This document shows positions 50,529 to 62,245 of a DNA stretch of 62,514 bases, one piece after another. The notes under the pieces are model-generated. The model was not told where the DNA came from and searched no databases. It saw nothing but the letters and a program-made list of their open reading frames with translations. The stretch spans positions 129,979 through 192,492 of the forward strand of contig NW_006763309.1 in the NCBI RefSeq assembly GCF_000218685.1, written 5' to 3'. Made by a program: the position numbers and the translations under genes. Numbering within the stretch: the stretch's first letter is position 1; each line of letters starts with the position of its first letter. Origin of the DNA: Serpula lacrymans var. lacrymans S7.9 (taxonomy: Eukaryota; Basidiomycota; Agaricomycetes; Boletales; Serpulaceae).

Positions 50529-50983
50529 ATGCTCAGACTCACGCGCCCGCTGTTCCAAGTTCTCAAGAAGTCCACGGGCATCACTGGGCTCGCAGTCCAC
50601 CCCAATCCATTACCAGAACTGTCCCAGACCTATCAATCCACACTATCCCTGCTTTCCACTCTCCCTCCCACATCCGTTTACAGGCAAAGCGTAGAGGCTT
50701 TGACGAAACACAAGCTCAATATCGTGCAGAGTGCGAATGGCGATATCGGAGCAGTCGAGACACAGCTGGATGAGGGTCAGATCGAGGAGTCGATAGACAT
50801 CGCAAACGATGAGAAAAGCCTTGTTGAGAAAATGTTGGAGTGGAAAGGGTACGTCTGCTGTATCCTTCGCGTGTACTTCTCATCTTACCTGTCATGCTTA
50901 GATGGGAGCCACTGGAGGAGAAGCCTGATGAGGGCCAATGGGATTACTTTGGGAAAACGACTACGCCATCGTCGTTACCCTAA
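50529..50983 (+). CDS. Complex I accessory subunit NDUFA5
   Basis: Two exons (50529-50848, 50902-50983) give 133 residues. It begins MLRLTRPLFQVLKKSTGITG and continues LAVHPNPLPELSQTYQSTLSLL, then YRQSVEALTKHKLNIVQ and a short acidic helix. The family C-terminus WEPLEEKPDEGQWDYFGK is present. NDUFA5 (also called B13 or the 29.9-kDa type subunit in fungi) is part of the matrix arm of respiratory complex I. The single intron falls just before the WEPLEE block. The length and all landmarks are normal. Confidence 0.93.
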
Positions 50984-51705
50984 CTTTGGCCATTTGGCTG
51001 TTGTATTGGATGGACGGGAATTAGGACAAATCAACACGTTCTTTCAACGCCATTACCATATGGATGAAAACTGAGAGATCTCCAAGAGAAACTGTGTGAC
51101 GTGAATACGGGCTATACTCCCTATGCTAGCGGAATTGGTGTGTTCAGGCAACAAACGGAGATGAGCAACCCCACTTTCGAGTAATCACACCCAGTGCAGG
51201 CGACACATGCAACCCATTCTGCCCTCCAAATGCGAGGTCTGTCAAATATACGTAGGTGACACATGGTCGGTGGTTGTGCCGGCCACTGCTTGAACCTCGT
51301 GCATTGTCCCTTGCCACGCTTTCTGATAAAAGGCCTTTGGTGTAACGCGTGTAATGGCTCACAGAAACATACTGCGTACAACTATAGCGACTCGTATTCA
51401 TTCCACAGGAGGGTTGGCAACCTGAGATGCACTCCAGGAATGAAACTGTGACATTCGTCTCTACACTCAAATTTGACCAAGCCCACATTGATATAGCTCA
51501 GGTTCTCCTTTGTAGCGTACGCTCAGTGGGTACTTTTACTCTACGTCCTCCTATGTGAAATATCGAGGCATGTTGTCAATTCGGAGCCAGCGATTATGTC
51601 CGCAATACGAGTATTTGCCATTGTTGTCCAACACCATCGTTCCTCCCATTCAGAATCTCAGTTCCAGCTCTTGCATTATCGCCATCGTCTTAACTTTCTC
51701 TCAGA
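50984..51705. other. Intergenic spacer
   Basis: No gene is supported. Minus-strand frames at 51121-51488 carry no motif and are probably chance frames. Confidence 0.5.
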
Positions 51706-53276
51706 ATGTCGTTTCGCATAAAGATACCAAGTAAGACGCGTGAAACAAGCACATCATCCCAGGTGCATTCCCAACAAAATCATCTGATATCTACAGGCGC
51801 TAATCCTCAGTTACATTTCGCCCGTTACCTGAGCAGCCTTCCTCAGAAGCAGCATCTGTGAAACGTAGAACAACATCCAAGCGCCGTTATATAGACACAG
51901 ACGACGAGGATGATGACGACTCGTCTGCTCAGGCTGCTCCTGTCCCACAACGTAGTCTACCGCAGAGTAAGCGGGTCAAAACCATTGAACCGGAAGATTA
52001 CTTTGCGGCGGATAACAATGATGATGAAGAGATGATGATAGATATCGAGGGTGATGAAGAACACAGTGCTGCAGACGACACGAGTTTTCCTCCAGAACCG
52101 CCCACCCGCTCTCCCTCACCGAAGAGATCGACGTCGGACTCGAACCCGCTTAGGAGAGGTACATCGTCAAAAAAGAAACGACATGTGGTTTATTCGGACG
52201 ACGAGGACGACTTCAATGTGGAGGAGGATGTTGTACATGATGCAGGGGCACAGCCCTTCTTGGATGATGATGACGACGATTTCGAACCCGAGCCGTCTTC
52301 CAGAAAGGGTGCGAGTTCATCAAGGGCGAAGGGTCCTGGGAAAGGGAAGGCAGGTAAATACGCCAGTTCTACTACGAAGGGCTCCAAGGGCAAGACAACG
52401 AAAGAAAAGGAGAAAGAGATCGTAATGAAAGATGAACGGAAATTGCCTCCACCCAAAGCCGAAAGTAGTGCACCGTCAATCAAACGTCCACGCCCCAAGT
52501 CTCCACCCAAAGATGAAGACGAAGTCGTAGATCCTGTCGCTGTTGCTCCCGAAGTGGAACCAAGTACGACTTCTGTCAACACACCTGGAGATACCGCTTC
52601 CTTGGCAATCCCAAAGAAACGCAAACTGCCTACTATCAGAAAGACCAAGCCAGCAGGCTCGGCAGCTGTCACACCTACGGCTACGCAGGCTCCTGCGCCT
52701 CCAAAGCCGCCTATGACAAGTACCAAGTCTACAGACGACCTTTCTCAGATTACGACGCCGCCAACAGTCCCACGAAAACCTGCAGCATTACTTGGAAGCG
52801 CGGACTTTGACTTGCGAAATGCGTCCGTCTACGCCGAGCTGTTTAATGTAGGTGCTGTTATCTTGCCTTACCATAGATGTTTTTACCCTGTCATATAGCC
52901 TGGCGGAGCTGGCCCCCGTTCCGGACTGAACAGAAAAGAGAAGGAAGAGGAGAGGCGGAAGGAACTGAACAAGATGAGAGACGAAGCTAGAGCCAAAAGG
53001 GCAGAAGAGACTGTAAGTTTCCCCCCGTGGGTTGCATTATTCGAGATAATGACACTCTGCGTACTTGCATGCTTGCAGAAAAACACCTTTGACCTACAAT
53101 CCCAAGCCGACAAGATTTCGCGGTTTGAAGATAGATTGAGACAAAGTGGTAGCTTAGCTCTTCACCCTAATTTCTTGGCTGCAAAGTTTCGGGATGATTA
53201 CGAGAGGGAAAGGAAGCGGCAGAGAGATAAAGTCAAGGATATTGGCAGCATGGGGAAGGAGGAAGGTGAAGCATAG
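51706..53276 (+). CDS. Uncharacterised acidic, probably nuclear protein with conserved charged C-terminus
   Basis: Four exons (51706-51730, 51811-52847, 52899-53012, 53079-53276) give 457 residues. The short first exon MSFRIKIP is joined to FRPLPEQP by the only acceptor that keeps the frame. The body is disordered, with several pure acidic runs (DTDDEDDDDSS, DDDDDDFEPEP) alternating with basic Ser/Lys/Pro stretches such as KKRKLPTIRKTKP that could be nuclear signals. The last 115 residues look conserved and helical: ASVYAELFN/PGGAGPRSG, NRKEKEEERRKELNKMRDEARAKR, KISRFEDRLRQ and HPNFLAAKFRDDYERERKR. I do not recognise a named family. A chromatin- or RNA-related nuclear role is suggested only by composition. 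Confidence 0.75.
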
Positions 53277-53405
53277 AGTCTAGGACATTTTTGGACAATC
53301 ATCATTTAGGCAAAAGGACTATCGTAATCACACATTTAGACTTGAGGATAATTTCAATGGGCCTTGACTTGTTTCTCCCAGACACAACAGAAAATAATCT
53401 GGATG

Positions 53406-54683
53406 TCATGATCCACGTACAGAATCAGCTATATTCTGCTTCAACGCATTCTCAAAGGTCGCTCCTAACTTATATATCTGATCGAAGCATGTGTCAAACC
53501 ACTTCTTGTTCGTCTTCACCTTATCTCCAGTTTGTTCTGTTGAGCCTTGAGTGACGCCGACGCCTTGGATGGTGACTTTACTGAATTGCTTCTCCAAATC
53601 CTCTGCAGCTGGAAAGAATGCTTGGAGTCCTGTCTGCAGCGCTTTGACGACGTCCAAGAATGATTGTAACTCTTCATGTACCGTCTGCGAATTTTGTGGG
53701 ACATAAAGAGTGGACACCAAATCGTCCGAAGCAGCAAGGAGAGCGCCTGATTGTACTAAAAGCGCGTCGAGGGCAACATTCGACGGAACCGAGGATGAGG
53801 ACGACAGGAGATCCATAAGGATCCGTTTGTGCAACAGAGTTGTCAGGCGTAGAATTTTGTGAACCTGCAAATGACGGATTAAATTGACAGAAAAGTGATA
53901 GTATAAACATTTTCTGTACATTCTTGGTCCGCTCCAGTTCATCTTTGTCCATCTTCCTGCCGCTACTCGATCCCAGACCAAGCTCATCCCAGCCATCATC
54001 ATCCTCTCCTGAACTCTCGCTGCCACCTTGATTTGCGTCTTCAATCATCTCACCGACTTCCCTGAATCCATCTTCGAGTGGGCCCTTGTCCTCTTTCCAC
54101 TTCTTCCGTACGGCAGTCAAGTTATCCTTCGGTATACCCTTTGGACCGCGCGCCTTTTCGATGAGATCGTGAACTGTTCCGGTTCGCACTAGATATTCCT
54201 CCCCTGCTTGGCTAGAGCTAGCGATAGATGACGGATGAGCAGCGAGATTCAGAAAGGTCTGTACAAGAGCCCTGATAGATTCGATTATAGTTGTCGTAAG
54301 ATAGGCAACTTCTTTCGACAGAGTGAGCCCGTGTATATCTGGACTAAGGAGATTGTTGCAGTGGACGAGGCGAGATATGTGTTTTGAAAGATCTTGGATG
54401 GGTGTCAGAGAGGCGGAGTAAGTCGGTGAGGAGGGTTTTAGAACAAGTGATATTTTTGTTGTGGATGCATATATCAAAGAAAGCAGCGAGTCCAGATCTT
54501 TGAGGATAACAGATAAATCTGTTGTCTGTGGTTGCGAGTTGGAAGTATCAGGGGAAGACAGTGCAGAAAGAGAAGCAGAACATGTTTCAGATGCAAAGGT
54601 GAGGGATACAATCGCTGTATGTCACTATCAGGCCAGCTCGTCGTGCTCAGCGGTGGACACGCACCTTTTTGCTTATCGCTCAT
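53406..54683 (-). CDS. GCIP / cyclin-D1-binding-like protein (CCNDBP1 family)
   Basis: Three minus-strand exons (54683-54665, 54614-53920, 53864-53406) give 390 residues. The first exon codes only MSDKQK plus one base; splicing continues as AIVSLTFASETCSASLSAL. The protein is mostly helical. Landmarks are LTPIQDLSKHISRLVHCNNLL, LTTTIIESIRALVQTFLNL, GTVHDLIEKARGPKGIP, and an acidic patch before DELERTKNVHKILRLTTLLHKRILMDLL, as in the GCIP family (Grap2 and cyclin-D interacting protein). Animal members bind cyclin D and bHLH proteins; the fungal role is unknown to me. It is tail-to-tail with the acidic protein (129 bp) and head-to-head with Yme1 (141 bp). Confidence 0.85.
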
Positions 54684-54824
54684 CGCGTCGGGCAGTGACA
54701 AGGACTCGGACGTGTGTGCCCGGCCGAGCCAATATTGCAACCCTAACCCTAGCACAGCCATTTTTTCTTGCGTGTGCGGGATCGGGCCTTTCTCCCAAAG
54801 CTCGACCGCCAAACATTGCGTCGC
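54684..54824. promoter_or_regulatory. Compact divergent promoter with telomere-like box
   Basis: Only 141 bp separate the GCIP-like and Yme1 start codons. In the middle, 54739-54752 reads AACCCTAACCCTAG, a little over two units of the TTAGGG telomere repeat. This resembles telo-box elements known in promoters of plants and fungi, where Myb-type telomere-binding factors can act. Function here is an inference. Confidence 0.5.
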
Positions 54825-57800
54825 ATGTCCGTACCGTTCTTGGTGAGTATCATTCTGCAACACTTGTGCACAAAACTAAAACATATGTGGTATGTCTAGC
54901 TTGTGGGCGTTCTGCGCGCTCCGGGGCGCACAGCGGTGTCGCTGTCTCCAAAAAGCATTCTTCAATTTCGTTCTTTCTCTGCTTTTCGTCCAACGCCTTC
55001 GCTTGCTAGAAATCCTCTTTTTCTATCAGGTCTTTCGCCGTTAGTATCAAAGTCTCATATTCTAATATCATGTCCACCGTCGTCCCGTCGCCCACTATCT
55101 CTATCTTCCGTCTTTCCCTGGTCTAAACCCACCGCAACTCCATCTCCTGCTATCGTGGCCAACATTGCTCGGCTTGAAGCGGATGCAAATTCTCATCCTC
55201 ACGACGTGTCTAAGCAAGTGGCCCTCTTCCAGGCTCTCGCGGAAACAAATGCCAAACCTGGTTACGATCTTGTCATTACTCGATGGGAGCGAATGTGTGA
55301 ATTTGTGCGTACAACCAAGTCTCTGCCGTTCATAACCTTGATCAAACAAAATGCATATTACAGGATTCGTCGTCACATCTTGTTCGCTCGGACACAGCTT
55401 TCCAACTGTACCTTACGTCTTTGCTCAAAACCGGCTTGGAATCTTCTGTAAACTCCGCAGTTCGCAGACGGGAATCTCTGCTTGCCATACCTGCAGACGC
55501 GATAGCTCCGGATACTACTGCCAGTGGAACGTCGTCCTCCACTCCCGCTTCTCCCGACACGGCGACCGCTCCTTTAGCGCCAAGTAAAGCCACTTCGCGG
55601 AGTCAGGAGATTGCCCAAGGTTTACTCTCTGCAGAAGCATCTGGCTCTACAGCATCTGCGCCTGGGGGTCCTGGGATTGCAAGTGCAGATATGGCAAAAC
55701 TGACCGCAGCTCTTGGTGGCGGCGCCGGTATAAGTGGTAACCCAATACACGTCACTATCAGCGAACGTATGTACATCCACGCACCAAATTATATTCATCA
55801 CTGATTGTGCCCTGCCTTCAGCGAAAGGATCTGTGGCCATTCGACTCGTTCGATTCCTCGTCCTGACGGCATTGGGCGGGTTTTGTATGTAAGACATCAG
55901 TGCAGTGGTTTCGTACTCATATCGTATCTTTCAGTTATCCTGGTCATTCTCTCCGTCTTATTGGAAAACTCTGGACTTCTTAAACCCGTGCCGCGTCAGG
56001 CTGAGTTTGAGCCTCTGCAACAGAAGACAGTGAAGTTCAACGACGTTCATGGTGTCGATGAAGTGAAAGATGTTGGTCAAATGCCTCAGACGTTATGCCA
56101 TTTGTAACACCTCTTTCTTTTCCATAGGAACTCCGCGATGTTGTTGCCTTCTTGAAGGATCCTACCGTCTTTGCTACCCTCGGCGGTAAGTTACCCAAGG
56201 GCATCTTGCTCACTGGCCCCCCTGGGACGGGTAAAACTATGTTGGCGAGAGCTATCGCTGGTGAAGCTGGAGTTCCATTCTTTTTTGCATCCGGGTGAGT
56301 AGCAGTAGCAGCAGTTTGAGCAGTGTATCTCTGACCATTCTTCGACAGTTCCGAGTTTGAAGAGATGTTTGTCGGGGTTGGTGCAAAACGCGTCCGCGAC
56401 CTCTTCGCAACTGCTAGGAAACGCCAGCCTGCTATCATCTTCATAGATGAGCTTGATGCCGTCGGGGGAAAGCGAAGCCATCGTGATCAGCACTACATGA
56501 AACAAACCCTCAACCAGCTGCTAGTAGAAATGGACGGATTTTTGCAAACTGAAGGTGTCATAGTCATCGCGGCAACCAACTTTCCCGAGAGCTTGGACCA
56601 GTCGGTATTCGTTTAATTACCGCTAGTGTAACCGACTAACTGGCGCCCTTTCTCAACAGTGCTCTCACGAGACCTGGTAGATTTGACAGGGTAATTGCAG
56701 TGCCGTTACCTGATGTCCGCGGTCGGGTACAACTCTTGCAACATTTCATGAAAGATGTCGTGACCAGTACAGGTGCGTTAGTTTTGGCCAAGTACGAACC
56801 TTAACTGAATGAAACCATAGCTGCGGACCCCTCGGTTCTTGCTAGAGGTACTCCTGGGTTCTCGGGTGCCGAATTACAAAACATGGTCAAGTGAGCTCCT
56901 TTTATCCCCTTCATCAATATGACATTACTTACGTTCTCCGTAGCCAGGCCGCGATTCAGGCATCTAAAGAGGGCTTCAATGAGGTTACCCTACAACACTT
57001 TGAATGGGCGAAAGTGAGTAACCTGTACTTCTTCTTTATGTAATTTTGATGGTTTCCTGTAGGATCGTATTATCTTAGGCACCGAACGAAAGAGTCAGTA
57101 TATTGATGAGAAGAACAAACTAATGACTGCCTATCACGAGGTACTTTATCTCTATCCGTAGTTAGCTTTTCTCATGCTAAGCGGATGGGTAATAGGGGGG
57201 TCATGCCCTGGTTGCTCTATATACAGAAGGTGCCATGCCTCTTCATAAGGTCACTTGTGTTCCCCGAGGACACGCTTTAGGAGTAGTACGTATCCTGATG
57301 TCATGATGTGATGGTCGCGGCTAATATTTTCCTGACCTAGACTTCTCAACTGCCTGAGAACGATCGGTACTCTGTGACGCAAAAAGAGTATCAAGCTATG
57401 ATAGATGTCTGCATGGGTGGACGGGTAGCCGAAGAGCTCAGTAAGCTGCATTACTAAAGAGCGTGAAATAATAGTGACTGACAAACGCGGAAGTCTACGG
57501 CGCAGATGGGACCACAAGTGGGGCAAGCTCTGACTTGCAGAAGGCAACGCAGACAGCGTCCGCTATGGTGAAGGTGAGGGCTTAATCCTGACTACACGTT
57601 CGCTCTTCTGATGATACTTTAATTCACTGTAGAATTGGGGATTTTCTGAGAAAATTGGGCCTGTGTTCTACAATGATCGAGACGATGTTATCAGCTCCGC
57701 GACGAGGGAGAAGATTGACGGAGAAATAAGAAAGTCAGTGTCACCGCCTTTTCTCTTATGACTGAATTCATTCCACCCTACCTTTCGTTCCCGTTGAGAC

Positions 57801-58078
57801 ACTTACTGATTCAAACGCCTCGCAGTCTGTTGCAATCAGGTCAGGATCGCGTCACCAAGTTGCTTGCTGAGAAGAAGGAAGAACTACATCTGGTACGTTT
57901 TTATTAAGATGTAGTCCTCTTATCCAACTCTGATCATGTCGTCTAGCTTGCTCGTGCTTTGGTAGAACACGAGACTTTGGACGTCGAAGAAGTAAAGAAA
58001 GTGATCAAAGGTGAACCAATACGAAACATCGAAGAGAAGATGGTGGAAGAAGGGCTCCCCGCCGCTATGTCGTCGTGA
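54825..58078 (+). CDS. YME1: Mitochondrial i-AAA protease Yme1
   Basis: Seventeen exons join in frame to 781 residues (54825-54842, 54900-55304, 55364-55766, 55822-55884, 55935-56071, 56128-56294, 56349-56600, 56660-56772, 56821-56890, 56944-57013, 57063-57140, 57196-57285, 57341-57440, 57494-57573, 57633-57733, 57826-57892, 57947-58078). The first 60 residues form a basic, Ser/Arg-rich presequence. One membrane span follows near 280-305 ([14 protein letters not shown]). The AAA+ module has Walker A GPPGTGKT (about 372-379), Walker [11 protein letters not shown] and arginine-finger region [11 protein letters not shown]. The zinc protease has H591-E-G-G-H595. A single span and this domain order fit the inner-membrane i-AAA enzyme, facing the intermembrane space, which degrades unassembled membrane proteins. 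Intron 8 interrupts HE/GGH. Confidence 0.95.
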
Positions 58079-61000
58079 CGGTGTAAGTCTGAGCACATAG
58101 AGTAATTATGGTGTGGTACATATAATGCGCATTTGTACATATAAGTATTGTTTTCATGGGGATTCCGGAACAGCATGTCTTGCATGATGTAACTTGTGTG
58201 CTCTGAGTTTCTGGCTCTTAGAAATTGAAATATTGAAGTTTGGAAGAGCTTGGGGAAGTGCGCCAAGAAGATCAAACCGTTGGGCAGGTTCGGTTACTTC
58301 CCGCGAAAGTATACAGTACGGATTTAAATTACGTTGGCCGTTTAGTGGCGTGCTACGTGTTTGTTCTCTACCCCCAAAGCAACTCCAAAGTCCCAAAATC
58401 CAGCAGAAAAGTCGATATCACGGTCAGATATTGTTAGCATATATTTCAATCCATGTCGTGAGTCTGAAGTACACAAAACTTATTCATTGATAAAGTGTGA
58501 CTCGCTTTGTTTTCCTCGGGTGAATATATATCCTGCCGCAACCTGAGGGTTAACTTTACAATGTTAGGTCTGCGAGCTACAATTCCAGTTTCAAGGCTGG
58601 AGACAAGACACGCAAAGCTATACACCGCAGAAACAGACCGCTTCCCCCCAAGCGGGCCAAGGCTCATTCTAGAAACACTAAGGATCACGCTATCTTCCAG
58701 CGCCCTTTCCAGCACCTGACCGTACATCAGTGTCATTTTAGGATCGAACTTGCCATACCCACGAGGGAACTTTGCGGATCTTGTTGAAGCTAATACAGTG
58801 TGGTGCTGTGTGCGACTGTAACGCATAATTCGCAAAACTTGGTTGCTTCGAGAATGTTGATCTCTACAAACCAAGTTCCGTTCTTCCTTTTTCGCAAACC
58901 CCGCGTTTCGGTGCGTCTTTCCCTAAGCCCCTATTTCGTTCGGCTGATATGTCCCTGCGGGAAGGATGCTCACTCGTCCCCAGCTGTGACGCCCCAGTCA
59001 GTCAGCCTGCCCTAGCGCTGATCGTCCCATAAGTCATCGTGTGAGTCCCAACTTTATCTGGTTGTAAGTACAACACAGATAGCCATTTCCGTGTCATGAA
59101 AGTCTACTTTGTGCTTTGTGGTCCTCCCCGGTAGACGTGTGTATTTTCTATTTTCTATTCCTGTGGATCAATCTGACTCCGTATTACGAATATTTCTTGA
59201 AGGGAAATCTCCGTCTGACATTGTTCTCCTTATGGTACTCTTTTTCTTTTTTTCCTTTGGCAGATTCTTTCCGTCGTTCCGAAATAATCGTCGATTTGGG
59301 TATAATGGCCCTGCCATGTATGGGTTAGTCGTTTACAACGTATCTATTGTAGAAGTGCGATGATAATGACCGTGCACGGGACGGCACCTCTTTGGAGCAT
59401 GATGTATTCTGCCCTCTACGCCCAGCCAAAATATACTGGTATTTCGTATATCAATGATCCCCGAATTCGGGCATTGCGTGCGCTACAACTCTTACACCGT
59501 AGGACAAAGTTGCGGCGGCTATGAGTGGTTTTTTTTAAATCGTTTTATTCTTTTATCAGGAAATTATAAATGCATCAGACTCATCTTACTACTTCAGGTA
59601 TTCCCGAACCGTTGGGTTTATAAAAGTCTGCGCGCTTGATTTGAGGGAGTGTTCTACCCGTTTCTAGCTGTTTCCCTCTACGAAATATACAAATTCTTCT
59701 TATAGTTAGAGCTGACAGCACGGTGATCGTCTCAGTTGCCGTCCCCGTCGCGCTCAGATTAGGCCTTTTCCAAAGCAATTGACTGTGTTGACGTTCCCTC
59801 TTGACAGGCTTTCTTCACTGCTAATACGACTAACAGGTTGACCATTGCGAATATTCATAGACACTTGGTCCAATACAATCGTGATTGTCATCATACGCGT
59901 AACAAGAGACGCCCGGTTCAGTCCACGATGTAGATGGGCCGCCTTTGACGAGGAGCCAATGACTATAGCAAATGATACGCAACGGGTGCTTTCTGTCGAC
60001 ATCCGGCTGCCGCATCTGCTGTGAACTGATCTGTTATCGATTTTATTTTTCTCCTTTCAAACTTGGTCATTAAACATGAATTTGGCGGAAGAACCCATTC
60101 GAGTTTTGGCATAACAGCGCATAGCTCATTTGCCGCGACCGACATGACCATCCCGGGACGAGGATGAGCGATGGATATAATTTATGATATGGGAGGGGGG
60201 TTCCATGCGGTGTCGCCCTTGCAAAATAAATTGCGAAAAGATAAGCATCAATAGAATACGTTCGATACGCATATTCGAATGAGCAGATAAAGTCATATTA
60301 CCACTCGCCCATCTGAACCGTCACCGTGACGTACGTACACCCGTAAGGCGTCGGTTTTTTATACTCCAATCTGTAAATGTGGTACGGCATGCCGACGCTT
60401 GCGATAATAAAGACCGTGCGCAGGTAGGTATTCACCGACTTACCCCCGCTTATACAAGGAGCTTCTCAGAGCTTCTCCAGGTTGTTCCAAGTTACCGAAT
60501 TGAATGAGAACCAGGAACAATTCGCAATCCGCGATGCCTTGTTGTCGGGAGAACACAAAGACCGTGCAAGAAAGCGTACCATTCTAGGACCGGCTTCTCA
60601 GGAGTGTTAGACATAGCAAGGCGTAAGGACAGGGGTAGAATAACATGTCCTAATGGGCAGCATGTTTATGTGATCGGGTTCAACTGTAGGGACACATGAC
60701 GGAATCATTTGTGCGACATCGAATCTAGACAATCGTGTCATCGTCACTGTTGTTATAAAGTTAAGAATATCGGAATCGCGCAGCAAGGACGAAGCCGTGG
60801 CGTCACAACGTGGTGTCGTTGAGCTGACGGTTGTAATGACAGCGTCCGGGCCTTGTCTTTATCGATTGACATGGCGATGTGAAACCGATATATGATAGCG
60901 ACAGAATGACCGATTTTCACGTACTTTGTTGCTGTTGATCTGTATCTTTCGGGGATGGTGAGATGAGGAACATGACAAAGAGGACGCAAAGCACTCTGGT

Positions 61001-62245
61001 GGGTTACAACGAACTACCATGACAAAGATGAAGCACGAGCAAAAGTAGCAGAAGGGAAAGAGCCGGTTGCAATATCGTAGATGATGTCAGGATACTCAAC
61101 TACGGGATTTTTGCCGCATAAGTGGAAAAGGAGGACTGCAGAGCCACAGTAAAAGGCAAGCCCGTTGGACGGTGAAGTCGCTTACAGTAATAGGAGGTTT
61201 GAATTGGGGCCGGTCAATCATCGCGAGTAGGGACATTGGAAGGTTGCGCCCAGTGTGCTGAGCCTCATCGAGAAAGAACATCAAAGAAGATCTTATATAA
61301 TAGAAAACACATTTGCAAGAATGGACAAACAGGTGACTATAAGGGGGAATGATAAAAGGATATTTTGGTAAGGATGATGTTAATAACGAGACTCATCTGA
61401 AAAGCAGCTCCTCGGGCGAAGAGAAGCGTGGATTTTGCCAGGCGCGAGGAGCAGCAGCGGGTTATGATCGATGGCTGGAGGCAAGAGTCGCCTGCAAGTG
61501 GAGGTGGTTCTGATGCCGGGCCGTAGGCTCCAAGCGAGCAGCAGGTGCAGGGACCGAGTTGAGGAAGAGCTGATCAGTGAGGACAAGTCATAGGCTCGTT
61601 TCTCGAAGGCTGAACGTGCGTATGAGGACGTAAACATAAGCATGCAAGCGACGAGTGCGAGTGAGGTGACAGATGTCGCGATAAGACGCAGGAGGAAAAG
61701 ACAGGGTGGTAACGAGGGAGGGCATGAGATGGGCGGTGGTGGTCAATGCCAGTGGGTGAGGGCAGGGAAGACGAGAAGATGGTGCCTTTTTGTATGATGT
61801 TTACGTGTGCACATGGGAACATTGGTGTTCTGGGTGGAGGTGCATGTGGGGGGTCAGGAGAGATCTGTGCCGCGCTCACGGGTGGTTCGCTCTCGAAAGG
61901 CCAATCTCCATGAATGGTGTAAAATTGCTTGCCACGGGACTTGGCGGAGCTGAACCGTAATTTTGTATTAGCGTTGAGATGGTGTTTGGCCTTAAAAGCG
62001 GGCATGGACGAGGACTGGGGCTGGCAGAGGCATTCGTCCCAGCGAACTTGCACGCACGCCAACTCCTTCTGGCAAAGCATCCTCGCTCCCGCCGGTCCAT
62101 CTCACGAATTCGGTGCCAGCATCCATCTGAACTCAAAAACTCTGATTCGTATTCGTGATCTACGTCTTGCTCCTACCTCCGCCGACGACAGTACGAGCCT
62201 TTTTTGTTCCTCCTCTTCATTCACTGAAATAGACCCGTCCCTTAG
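58079..62245. other. Gene-poor stretch of 4.2 kb, no supported gene
   Basis: Open frames up to 168 codons (58446-58874, 61574-62080, 62102-62449, all minus) have low-complexity or arbitrary content, no domain and no convincing introns. No transposon motif, LTR or inverted repeat was noticed, which sets it apart from the left island. It may contain long untranslated regions, a noncoding RNA or a fast-evolving gene that I cannot see by eye. Confidence 0.45.

Noticed and set aside
58446..58874. 142-codon minus-strand frame downstream of Yme1
   Set aside because: No motif, no splice support and no family pattern.
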